Assembly (NCBI RefSeq): GCF_020085105.1
Contig: NC_058053.1
Coordinates: 18,604,888-18,668,887, forward strand
Source of the DNA: Siniperca chuatsi
Taxonomy: Eukaryota; Chordata; Actinopteri; Centrarchiformes; Sinipercidae
DNA: 64,000 bases
Direction: 5' to 3'
In this document: positions 1 through 10,180 of the stretch, piece after piece
How the letters are laid out: each line of letters begins with the position of its first letter
Numbering within the stretch: the first letter of the stretch is position 1
The notes under the pieces: model-generated
The model's input: only the letters and a program-made list of their open reading frames with translations
What the model was told of the DNA's origin: nothing
Databases searched by the model: none
Program-made: the position numbers and the translations under genes

Positions 1-790
1 ATAAGCATGGACTATAAACGTATACTGTAATTAAGTGTTTTAAAGTGACATAAATCTTTTTAGAGTTCACTTTCCTGGAGAAAATCCATTTAGTGTGGGG
101 CATAAAATGTTAGAGGATGATGCAATCAACTTTAAAACCCTTTTCTCACAGCGTGCACATTCAAATAAAAAGACGGATATTTCATCTTATTTCATATCTT
201 AAATTATTTAACTACCAATTACATTATTAAAGTATGAATTTTTTATTGTTCAATTATCATAGACTATTAAATGTATAATTATTATTCTGCATTATGTGCA
301 GTTCAAATATGCTAGACTCATAGTGCCTTCTACATACAGTAATAAGCCCATTGATGTTTGAGTAAAAAGACACTTTAGTTCACATTACACAAAATAGTGC
401 CACCCAAAAAAGCAAACGATTTCCTGTTAATAACGTAGTCTTTTTCCACCAACTCCTACTCAAAACAATAGATTAACGTTGAAAGCGTTGTGTAAGCACT
501 GTGTGACATTTCATCACGTAGTGTGTGAAGACATTTTAGGCCCATTAAGCATAATATCAGAGAGAGAGAGACGAGTGCAGTAATTAGCCTCAGCTCATAA
601 CTGTGCAATCAAACATAAAGAAAAAAAGAGAATTGTGCTTATTATTTCATCTGTAAAGATGTGGCTAAAATGACAAATTTGCGTGTTAAGTGTTTGAAGC
701 CAACAAATGAAAGAAAAGAAATTCAGTTTGTTATTTACACAAATTCAGGACTGTGCATGAAATTATGAATGTTGAATAAATGTCACTTAC
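1..790. other. AT-rich noncoding stretch
   Basis: I see no convincing exon here. The sequence is AT-rich, with short A/T runs and a brief GA run near 560-573. If the candidate exon at 791-1019 is real, this would be the start of its next intron, because a consensus GTAAGT donor on the minus strand reads leftwards into it. Confidence 0.4.
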
Positions 791-1019
791 AGTTTTCCTG
801 CTTTACTTCGTCATCTATTAAGAAGTAACACCAAGCCCAAGCCTGCAATACCACTTTGTTTATCTGCCCATACAATAAAAACAAATACATCAAAACAAGT
901 AGACAAGGCTGCCACGCATAACGACTCAGCAAGTAACCGAGAAATCCTGCGTTCTCTTGATCAACTTTGTAAAACACCACCGGTCCATCCTCCACAGACC
1001 TCAGTTTTCCAAACTTCAT
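791..1019 (-). CDS. candidate first coding exon of an unassigned membrane protein (partial)
   Basis: I do not recognise this protein. On the minus strand an ATG at 1019 (G at -3) opens about 76 codons that run into a perfect donor (GTAAGT just after position 791), so translation probably continues into an exon outside the window. A possible acceptor (TTTCCCAG) would start the exon at 1076, and the frame has an upstream in-frame stop. The peptide begins with a charged region (MKFGKLRSVEDG), followed by a long hydrophobic stretch at about residues 35-68, enough for one or two membrane segments, and then an acidic tail (DDEVKQEN). A possible 5' noncoding exon lies at 4547-4830 on the same strand. 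It does not match NCK2, the human neighbour on this side of FHL2. A chance open frame is still possible. Confidence 0.33.
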
Positions 1020-1654
1020 CACAGGCAGGTCACTTGTTAAACGGTGCAGTCAGATGGACCTCGTCAACTTTGAGAACTGGGAAATATATAATAATAACAA
1101 TAATAATAATAATTTGTTTCCATGTGATCATCAGTCACTACTGAATATATCAAACTAACTGAATGCCACTGCAAGGTGTTAATAATGACAGTCAAGCAGT
1201 AACACCTCTGTTCTTTTTTTTAATCAGCCTGGATATGTTGTTAATCATTACATGTAGATTGTTGCAATTACTTACACACATTACTGTAGAGAAATAAAGT
1301 GATATCAATATATTTATCATTAATCTGAAGTGTTGTTTGCTAATTTTCCATTAGGACTCGAAATAAACACCATAACTCTGGTATTACAAAACTTGCCCAA
1401 GTTTATCTCTGGTATTTACTACTTAGTCGACTGTTTGAAGACAACTTCCTGGAGGTTAACTATCAAGATTTTTGACTTTATTTGATAAGAGCCGCCAGAA
1501 TGTACCATAAGTTTGTGTGTCTGTGAGGCTAAAGGAGGCAATTCACAGTGACTCATCTTTAAGCTGTGTACCACAAAAGATTCATTTAACAAAGCTCTTA
1601 AAAGAGAAAAGCAGCAAATGCTCACACTGGAAATGCTGGGAGAATGTTTGTTTT

Positions 1655-1748
1655 TTTAACTACAAAAACAATTAATCAATTATCAAAATAGTTGCCTATT
1701 ATTTTTCTATCAAATCGATTAAATCGATTCATCATTTCAGTTCTACTT
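1655..1748. mobile_element. fragment of TAGGGCTGCAAC-type hAT MITE
   Basis: This short stretch has the repeated ATTAATCAATTATCAAAATAG and AATCGATTAAATCGATT wording. It resembles the right-hand part of the element family seen complete at 36947-37335. No second end or target duplication is visible, so it is an eroded fragment. Confidence 0.45.
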
Positions 1749-1849
1749 AATTGTTAGAATTGCTTTACTTGTACATATAGTTAGCAACAACAATGTTTCC
1801 TCCTTCCTTTCCACTTTTCAACATCAAACTGAAGTGATTTCCAGGGCAG

Positions 1850-2470
1850 GGCGATATATCGAGTATATTCGAATTTTAATTAATGTGCGATATAGCAGTT
1901 GACCATATCGTCATATTCGAGTTTTCAGTGTTTCCGCTGGTCGCCGCTGAGGGGTAGTTATGTTACTTTAGTCAGTCATAAAGTGTGTAGATAAACTTAG
2001 GTTGCAGGCTGTGTGTTGTGTTTGCTAGCACAGAAAATAAATAAGAAGTCCCTGTTTATGAAACGTTACTATGGCATCTTCTGCTCTTAGCAGCAGTCGG
2101 TCCAGACCGTGAACAGCTAGCTAGTTAACAGCTAACAAATAGCTTGAAAAATAAAAGTCACAAGAGAAAACATGATCAATCAATCTGATCGCTCAGATTA
2201 CTCTGCCCATGGCAAAACATATTTGGGAGCCCTCCGCTTTTAATCTATTTTAATTGACTTTAGCCTGATTTGAAGCTGCTAACTAGCTAGCTGTTCACAG
2301 TCTGGACGAACTGTGCTGTGAAGAGTACAAGAAGACATTTCTGTGGCAGCAAACACAACACACAGCCTGCAACCTGAGCTCATCTACGCACTTTATGGCT
2401 GACTAAAGTAATGTAAGGAAAAGGCTCACTTTCACAACATCACTGCTGGTTAATGTACCCACAAGGCCAC
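1850..2470. mobile_element. fold-back (long inverted repeat) element
   Basis: The arms at about 1958-2130 and 2268-2420 are near-perfect reverse complements. Each contains, in opposite orientation, GTTGCAGGCTGTGTGTTGTG and a GCTAGCTAGTT / AACTAGCTAGC segment. The arms are separated by about 140 bp of AT-rich spacer. The left edge begins with a GGGCGATATATCGAG motif typical of palindromic fish MITEs. No protein is encoded. Exact borders and target duplication are uncertain. Confidence 0.65.
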
Positions 2471-2534
2471 CTTCCTTAAAGGGGAAGGCTCGGCCGGTAA
2501 CACACAGGTGCAGTTAGGCTGTGGGTGTGCTAAG

Positions 2535-2700
2535 CGGAGGTGGAAGAAGTATTCAGGTCCATTACTTAAGCAAAAGTACTAATACCAACCCCACTGTGAA
2601 AATACAATCTGTTCAAAACATATTTTCTAGTCTAATTTTATTTCAAGGACCAGGAAATGATTCACGCTTTCACATATATTTGACTTCCGGGATTCTTTAC
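2535..2700 (+). mobile_element. truncated hAT-type MITE (GGTGGAAGAAGTATTC family)
   Basis: It begins with a slightly mutated left end (GGAGGTGGAAGAAGTATTCAGG). It then follows the same text as the complete copies at 24741-25342 and 26334-26900 (ACTTAAGCAAAAGTACTAATACC). The matching right end (CCACCACTG) is absent, so the copy is truncated. Confidence 0.6.
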
Positions 2701-2845
2701 ATTTACAAGCAGTAACTACTAAGTGGTTGACAGCTCAATTTATACGAGGCTTGAAGGGCCACGTGCTGAGTCTTGACCTCTTGACAAATACCTTATATAA
2801 GACTAAACCGTATTGTGAAGCAAAATAAATACAGTAGAACAGGGT

Positions 2846-3170
2846 AGGGCTGCAACTAACGATTATTTTTCTTATCAATTTATGTACGGATTACTATCTC
2901 AATTAATAGGTTAATTGTTTGGTCTAAAAAAAAATGTCAGAAAACAGCATAAGTTCCCAAAGTTGACATATTCTTATTGCTTATTTTGTCTGACCAACAC
3001 TCAAAAACACACAGATATTCAGCTTACATAAAAGGACTTTTTTTCTTTTTTTTTTTTACTTGTGAGACGCTGGAACCAGATAACTGTTTTTGCATTTTTG
3101 CTTAAAAGTTACATAAACAATTAATCGACTATTACTGCTGTTGATTAATATTCTGCCAACTAATAAGGGT
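2846..3170 (+). mobile_element. degenerate TAGGGCTGCAAC-type hAT MITE
   Basis: The left end GTAGGGCTGCAACTAACGATTA matches the complete copy at 36947. The interior shares the GTTTGGTCTAAAAAA and GACCAACACTCAAAA segments. The right end is poorly preserved (ATTCTGCCAACTAATA), so I place it only approximately. Confidence 0.6.
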
Positions 3171-3213
3171 TTTATCAGGGTTTAACTGAATGGAGCTCAA
3201 CATCAAATCTACT

Positions 3214-3417
3214 ATATCAGGCAGTGGTGGAAGAAGCACTCATGCTTAAGCAGTAATACTGTAATGCAGGACTTTTACAGAGTGTAAAATGTAATGTAAT
3301 GTCAGAGCTTTCAGATACATGTAGTGGAGTAAAAAGTACAATATTTCCCTCTGAAATGTAGTGGAAGTATAAAGTACAGAAACTGAGTAAATGTTACTTT
3401 CCACCACTGATATCAGG
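3214..3417 (+). mobile_element. hAT-type MITE, 188 bp, with 8-bp target duplication
   Basis: The element at 3222-3409 starts CAGTGGTGGAAG and ends CTTTCCACCACTG, giving short terminal inverted repeats. It is flanked on both sides by ATATCAGG (3214-3221 and 3410-3417). An 8-bp duplication is the signature of the hAT superfamily. It is an internally deleted member of the family seen at 24741 and 26334, and has no coding capacity. Confidence 0.85.
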
Positions 3418-4546
3418 GCATGTCTAACAAAAACTTCTAGCTCTGTACTCTTCTTACCCAGTGAGTAGTAACCTTTCTAGTTTTAGTCTGGTTTTAAAAG
3501 CATTTGGAGTCACATTTTTTTAACCTTGGGAGTTCTTAACTCATGAGGTAAGAAGTTTCTGTAATACAGGCCTAGCAGTCTATTATTGCCCTTGCCTTCC
3601 ACATACCTGCTGAGCGAACCTTGTCCTAGACTCTGCCTTATCATGGTGCCCTTAACAGAGGGTGTGTCTGCAGAGTAGGTGTGCCATGAAAGTGTTCCTG
3701 CACCAACAACTGCAGTCTGTACCTTGAAGTAACCTGAATCACTACATTACCAACACAGTGCCTGAGGAACAAAAACATTTCTCCCTTACTCTTCAAGAAA
3801 AAAAAAAGAAACAATTAATGTGCAACTACTCCAGACAATGCACCTTATCATTGATGGGGAGGATATGTGGTGTAGTTACCATGAAGAGCCACTAGACACA
3901 CTGACAGTCAAGCTCGGCATGTGGCACCAATCTATGGTATTTTTTTGCAAATGTGGTTCATTGTGTCAACTATTGCGTTTTTAACTGAAGCTCTGACATA
4001 CGCCATGCACTCTAGTAACAAACAAATAACTAAATGTGTTTTTAAATTAAGTAAATAAAGAACAGAAATGTAGAAAATATGTCAAACAAAACAGATGTCT
4101 TGGAGAACAGATGTCTAAAGACCTGCTTGTGTAACGTTATTGCTATAGCAGCCTGAGCTTACAGGCCTTTAAGAAGTGCCCCCGTGCAAATATTGCAAAA
4201 TAGGTAAGTGGATAAATTTAAACTAGCTGTTTTAGTTGTAAGAGTGGGAAATTAAGCCATACAGAGTGTGCTATTTAATCGTAACAAGCACAAATGCAAG
4301 GTACACCGTCACCGCGGGTCTAGCACAATGTCTAGTTAAACCACATCTGAGTGGACAAAGACCCAGCGTCAAATCTAGAAAGTGAGACGAGTAAGCTGCT
4401 ATTTCTGTCCCAACTTTTGCGACTGTTTGTGATTAAAAATTTCGTGACAAAACAAAACAAAGAAAAGAGACGTTTAAACAGCGCTTGGGAGGGCAAAGTA
4501 GCCCGACAAACTGCACCAACTTACACAGTTGCGGTTACGGGCTTAC
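3418..4546. other. noncoding, unassigned
   Basis: I see no exon with a supportable family match in this stretch. It would be part of a long intron if the minus-strand gene with exons at 4547-4830 and 791-1076 is real. Confidence 0.3.
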
Positions 4547-4830
4547 CTTAGTGTTCACTCCAGTGAGAATGGGCAAACGGCGACACACTCAACACGCCAA
4601 AATAAGACCCCGCGTACCGAACAATAAGTAACTAAGCCCGCGTAAAAGCGACAAAAATAACGTTTAAATCCACCTATCATTGGGTTTCACAATATTTCTT
4701 TCATTTAAAACGTGGACGGATCATGTAGTGCTCTACCTATCCTCGCTTGTTTTTTTGTCGCAGGCTGACTGCCTCCACATCAATCACTCCCGTCAAGCGA
4801 CTCCTGACGAACTATCGACTTCCGTTCTCA
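4547..4830 (-). other. possible 5' noncoding exon and promoter region of the unassigned minus-strand gene
   Basis: The minus strand carries a good donor (CTAAG followed by GTAAGC) at 4547. The stretch upstream of it (4550-4830 on the plus strand) has more CG dinucleotides than the surrounding AT-rich sequence, as many fish promoters do. This would fit a first exon spliced to the acceptor at about 1077. The link is inference only; no protein or promoter element fixes it. Confidence 0.22.
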
Positions 4831-4984
4831 GGTTTCAAAATAAAACAGCATTTGAGTAACAGCAGCTGTCAGTATGTTATACAAACAGTTTCAGTGGTGT
4901 CACTGACTACTTCAATTCCCATACAGCTCGACATTGCAGTAATACTTATTAATGAATAGCAATATTCACGTAGTGAAAATACCT

Positions 4985-5600
4985 GCCTGTGTTACAAGTA
5001 AAGGACTTGTGTAAAGGTATATAAGTATTACCAGCGAAATATAGTCCAAGTATCAAAAAAAAGTATTCATTATGCAGGCAGAATAATATTATTAATAATG
5101 TTAAACTTTATTTATATAGCACCTTTAAAAACAATGTTACAAAGTGCTTTACGATGGAAAAACTGAAAGTAAAAACAAATCCGCACCACAAGTCCAGCAA
5201 AGTAAAGTAAAGTGAATAAAATAGAATTAAATACCCAAAGTAGGCTACAATAAAATGAGATCAAACAACAAACAACAAATAAAATTTGGTGGAACTAGAA
5301 AAACAAGACTTTGAACTAAAGGGCTTTTTTTTAAAGATAGTACGTTTTAAGAAGTTATTTAAAAAATGTCACTATTCTGCAAGAATGACCCCTTTTAGTG
5401 TTATATCATTATAAATTATATTATTATATTATTATTATTATTAAAAATGCATTCAAGTATAAACAGTATCTCAATGTTGCAGATGGTCGAGGTGGAGCTA
5501 ATTTAACTATTTTAAATACTGGTGGTTAGTTTAATCCATAACTTAAAAGTATCATATTTTATTAGTGAAGTACAGTTTTTGTGACTATTCAAATTCGGTT
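4985..5600 (-). mobile_element. eroded hAT-type MITE split by another repeat
   Basis: The segments at 4985-5092 and about 5370-5600 carry interior words of the CAGTGGTGG family (AAGTATCAAAA..AAGTATTCATTATGCAG, then TTCTGCAAGAATGACCCCTTTTAGTGTTATAT). Between them, at about 5097-5370, sits an unrelated fragment beginning TTTATTTATATAGCACCTTT. The simplest reading is a nested insertion. Neither terminal repeat is intact. Confidence 0.45.
5097..5370 (-). mobile_element. retroelement 3'-tail-like fragment inserted in the MITE
   Basis: The text TTTATTTATATAGCACCTTT..TACAAAGTGCTTTACGATGG is the form commonly seen at the 3' end of fish SINE/LINE copies read in reverse. The rest is A-rich. There is no clear duplication at the ends. 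Confidence 0.4.
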
Positions 5601-6029
5601 CTTAAGCTATATCAGAGAAAATTAAAAACAAGCATACATAATCAGTCTTGTAATTATCTTAGCTGAGTTTCATATAGATAAATGTAAATTTACCAACAAA
5701 AAGTATTTTTTTGTGTTTTCCATAAAGAATGTGAGCAGTATTTAAAGACCACTAAATCTTCACTAAAGCTGTAATGACTGTAAATTAGTTTGTTGCTTAA
5801 TGTCTTCTCTTTTTATTATTTTGTATTCATTTATTATTAATAATTTATTTTTGTACCTACTTATGCTAACATTCTTTCTATTTTCTCTGTACTGTGCTGT
5901 TTACTCACTCCTGGCATTTTGTTCCATTCAACAGTTATTGAAGCGAAAAGTAAAAACTTTAATTTTGAAGGAACATCACTTAATTTCCGGCGTGAGCCTG
6001 CCGTCTTCGGTTAGCTTGATCGCCGGTCT
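5601..6029. other. noncoding, AT-rich
   Basis: A 153-codon open frame at 5800-6261 crosses this stretch. It starts in T-rich low-complexity sequence and ends inside a repeat fragment, so I do not treat it as a gene. CG content rises from about 5990 to 6055. Confidence 0.4.
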
Positions 6030-6049
6030 CGTTGGTGACGTCACCAACG
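6030..6049. repeat. 20-bp perfect palindrome centred on a CRE
   Basis: CGTTGGTGACGTCACCAACG is its own reverse complement. Its centre is the full cAMP-response element TGACGTCA (6036-6043), the site bound by CREB/ATF bZIP dimers. A CCGG lies on each side. It could equally be the tip of an old palindromic element. No gene start is visible nearby. Confidence 0.75.
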
Positions 6050-6060
6050 CCGGGACTAGT

Positions 6061-6175
6061 AGTCAAGTCACTTTTATTTGTATAGCCCAATATCACAAAC
6101 CACAATTTGCCTCAAGTAGCTTTACGATCTGTGCATCATACAACAAGCAGGCTGCAGGACAACGCCAGAGGAGAA
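6061..6175. mobile_element. fish interspersed-repeat fragment
   Basis: The text TCACTTTTATTTGTATAGCC..ATCACAAACCACAATTTGCCTC matches a widespread fish repeat wording, probably the reversed 3' part of a SINE or LINE. No ends or duplications can be fixed. Confidence 0.45.
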
Positions 6176-8957
6176 GGGACAAACTCTATCGCCGCTTGCT
6201 GATGACAAAGTTTGCTTTACAGTCTTTTATATATGTTCATCTTGGTCTGACATTTCTATAATACAAGCGAGTCTTGGAAGGAGTCTTGTGAACTCATAAA
6301 GGCCATTCCGCCTCTCTCTGAGTCAACACATTCCTCCCATTCATGAAATTCAACAGAGCTTAATACAGTGACACATAAAGTACATTTATCTACAGACATT
6401 TCTTTCTTCTGCACTTGACAGAATGTCTTTGCCAGTTACACCAAATGGCAGAAATGTTGAGTTTCCACAGACCAAAAAACGCCACAAAAAACTCCCAAAA
6501 ATGTGCTAAATTATACAGAAACGTTCATATTAAATTCAGATTACATTGTAAAATGTATTCATTCCCGGGTCAAGAATGAGCTTTAAAATTCAGATACATA
6601 TGTTATTTCCAAAATTTTGGAACATCTGACATACTGTATGACGTAATAAAAATATGAGGTAATATTAACTTACACAAAACAGGCTGGTTTCAACTAGATA
6701 CTATTGCCCACACTATATGACAATGAGGCTACACTGAAGTCAGATAAGATCAACTTTATTCTTCCCATGTATATGTCATAAGCGCCACAAAATGAAGTAG
6801 GCCTACAAAAATAAGTGCATAAGGGAAGTAAAACTATATGAGCTTATACTATATACTACAACAAGGAGCATGAAGAATAAAAATATAGGTTTTGTACATG
6901 ATATATAAATCTATGAAAGAGTATTGTTATATAAAGAAAACATGATTGCACTTGAGAAATGGGACTTGTGGTGGGTTAAATGATTTCTTTTCTGCAGATG
7001 TCAAGCATGGAAAAGGATGCTATACTTGTACATTCATGTCAAATAAAAAAAAGACAATGTCAACCTTGAGATGTTCAGATAAAATGTGTACAGTAGGTTT
7101 AAATAATATAGTGAAGACATGCTAAATAAGCAGGTCTTGTATTTAACAATAATGAGGGTTTATCATCAGAGAGAAATTAAATTTAGCATGAGTGGGCTCA
7201 GTCCTGGGTCCCCTCCTTGTTCTCATATTTGTCAGTGATCTATATGCAAGCTGAAATACATTGTAGAATATTATGGTTTGACTTATGAGTCCTGAAAAGA
7301 TGAGTGTTGGATGAGTAAACCTTTTTCTTGTAGTGACAGTGAGTCACCAGCTAACAGGTTTACGTCATATTTTAAAACTTGGTAAAAATGAGTCAATCCT
7401 ATTTTGGTGTTAAAAGGATGTTGACATTTTCTGATAAGATCAAGTTTCATCATACAGAAAAAAAAATGTTCTGAATCATAAAGTAACACGTAAAGTAAGT
7501 TTTCCACAATTTTTCACGACATAAAAGTTAACATGAAATAAAGAATACATCTAAAATTAATAAAACAGGTACACTGGTGTGAACTAATTCACTTGTTCCT
7601 TGTTCCACAGCGCCTCCATGTGTCAAAGCATTATTCCTACACTGGAAAGAGCAGTAGTGAAATGTGCATTTTTGATACTCATCTGAGTTTTTGGGATCTG
7701 AAACTGAAAGTGACAGGCCTGAGCGCAAAACAATACTTTAATTTCTGAAGTAAAATGTGAGCAAAATCATATCAATTAAAAACAAAGTTTCATGCACAGA
7801 AATGTGTCTCTTGAATTGTTGAATTTCTTATCACAAGGGGGCAGAGCATCCCTGGCAGAAAAGCTAATCACTGTCTCCATCATCATTTGTGCACGTCACA
7901 CATACCAATCTTTACCAGGTCATTACTATAGTGTCAGGATATTAATATTACCAACCCAGTGGTGAACCACCCGCACCCAACTCCCTACTCTACTTCAACA
8001 TCGACAATGACTTTCATACCTGAACAAATCACTTTCATTAGAAAGCAAATTAGGCAAGTACAAGCACATACTTATTTGTTAAAGTTTTACTTTAGGCTTG
8101 TTTTAACACAGCTGGCTCAAGCATAACTGGAGAGAGCAGAGGTGCATGTTTACACTACCAGATGCACAGTATTATTAGATTTAATGTTTGAATTTCATTT
8201 AACATAAAATTCTTAGCCATCTGGTGGTCTGTGACTGCTTTAGGGGATTCAACCCCTCCTCTCTTAAGCCCAAGGAGAGCTTGACTTATTAATTGAGGCT
8301 GAGCAACACTTGTCAACACTTTATCTGCCACTGCTATAACCAGGATGTCTTCCATTTTAGATCCACGCCCCTCATATTCTCACCAGCCACACCAGATCAC
8401 CCCACTGAGTGACTGCTGAGAGTCCTGCAGCTGAGCAGAGCTTTAGTTACAACGATGATGAAACTATGTTTAGTTTGGCAGAAAGGCTCCAGTCTTTAAG
8501 TCCACCTGATTGGAAGTGATGATGTACGTGATGAACCAGTGGCCCCCGTGCTACGTTTGCTATGCTATGGCCTCCAGGCCCAGTGAAATGTGACTCACAT
8601 AAAATGTAGAAGATGTGTATGATGAAATGTATGGTTATATGTGTTTTTTTGTTGTGGCTGTGTTTTCATGCATGTCATCTCCAAACCATCCTCCAGTGTG
8701 AAAAATCTATTTCAGAGGACACTAGACTGCAAATAATAATTTGCAAATAAAAATTTACCATCAGGGCACAAGACTGCAACTATACAATACAAATAATAAT
8801 ATAATTTATTTGTGTGTTAACATACACCAGTTTATTAAGCACACCTAGTTAAAACTAATGAATGAACTCATGAAGGTTAAAATGTTTAGTTTAAAATATT
8901 AGAAACACTTCTCAGCTTAAACGATTTGTATCTAATAAACTGGCAACATAGTCCATG
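6176..8957. other. intergenic, no gene seen
   Basis: Short open frames occur but none has a recognisable product. A possible small repeat fragment lies at 6740-6850 (GATAAGATCAACTTTATTCTTCCC). The rest appears unique and AT-rich. Confidence 0.4.
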
Positions 8958-9306
8958 TTAAAGAATAGTTGGACATTTTGGGATATGCTTATTCGTTTTC
9001 TTGCCGATAGTTGGATGAGAAGATCGATACCTATCTTATATCTGTCCGTTTTAGTATAAAGCTACAGCCAACAACTGGTTAGCTTAGCTTAGCATAAAGA
9101 CTGGAAGCAGGGGGAAACACCTAGCCTGCCTCTATCGGAAGGCAACAAAATCCACTTATAAGCACCTCTAAAACTCACTAATTAAGACGTTATATCTCGT
9201 TTGTTTAATCCGTACAAAAACCGAAGTGTAACAATGACATGTTGTAGTTTTACGGGAGGGTTATGTGAGGACTATTTCTTGGCCAGCCGCGCTGGTCACT
9301 TTCTAG
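8958..9306 (+). mobile_element. single arm of a TTAA-type fold-back element
   Basis: It begins TTAAAGAATAGTTGGACATTTT and continues through GGTTAGCTTAGCTTAGCATAAAGACTGG to the centre-type text TTCTTGGCCAGCCG. This is the left arm and middle of the complete element at 13031-13644. The right arm is missing. A 103-codon frame at 9201-9512 partly overlaps it and is not a gene. Confidence 0.7.
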
Positions 9307-9945
9307 GCAGATGTTGTCATCTTCGCACAGAGCGAAGTTTTGCATGTGGAGGATTACGTGTTCTAGCCCAAGTTCTGAGAGCAAAGTTCTCTGAGAGGCT
9401 CTATAGACTTCCAACTCTTTGCTATGCAGAGAAGCACACTAAAATTTACAAATGTTGGACACAGACCGACTACGCAGAGATGTTCAGTACATATATACGA
9501 ACAAATCTTTAACACCAAATTCTCAAGCTAAACTTAGTATAATGAATCATTATTGTCATTGACTGAAGCTTTTGTTAGCTCAGCTGTGATATAGAATCTG
9601 TTACTTCCTGGTTAAATGTTTACTGAAAGACCACAGAAAAGCCACAGAAACAATCATGATAAGATAATTCTGTTGCAGATAGGAGTTTGTTGAGTCATTA
9701 CACTACTAAACAGTGTTTGTATAGACGTAATTTTGTCCTGAACTATAAGAGACAGTTTGAAACAGCAACAGACTGAATTTACTATTGAACTGAAAATAGT
9801 CAAAAACAGCACTGTACGTAACTGTCATGGAGCCAAGGGCATATTAGTTTATTTTTTAAATTTTTCTGTCCACTTTTCATGCCTACCAGCTCTAACATTC
9901 CCTGCCATTCCCTTCCCTTGGGGTTAGGGTTAGGTAAGTTTCCAA
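9307..9945. other. intergenic, no gene seen
   Basis: This stretch follows the truncated fold-back copy. At 9917-9935 there is a short GGGGTTAGGGTTAGG run, too short to be meaningful telomeric DNA. I see nothing else. Confidence 0.4.
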
Positions 9946-10180
9946 TAAGCCATGACAGTGAACCAGCACAGTGGCAGGATCCTGAAATTACCTGTGATTT
10001 TATGTCATATCATGCTATCATATCATAATGTCAACCGTGAAAAAAGATCTATACCAGGACCCTGAAACTGAGGGAGCTAAATGGAATTCAGCCATGTTTC
10101 ATTTTATTATTTACACCTGTGCTTTTCCTACTGTGACATGGCCTGTGAAAAGGCCTATTATAGCGTTTTGATTGGTGATG
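9946..10180 (+). repeat. interspersed repeat, copy 1 of 2 in the window
   Basis: It shares ACCAGGACCCTGAAACTGA, GCTAAATGGAATTCAGCCAT and TGTGCTTTTCCTACTGTGAC with 31150-31335, in the same order and strand. It is non-coding. The internal text ATCATGCTATCATATCATA is extra here. The transposon class is not clear from the ends. Confidence 0.65.

Noticed and set aside
5800-6261. 153-codon plus-strand open frame
   Set aside because: It begins in T-rich low complexity, crosses a palindrome and ends in a repeat fragment; there is no recognisable domain.
9201-9512. 103-codon open frame
   Set aside because: It begins inside a fold-back element copy and runs out of it, with no start context or domain.
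9917-9935. Interstitial telomeric repeat
   Set aside because: There are only about two TTAGGG units, which is expected by chance in a window of this size.
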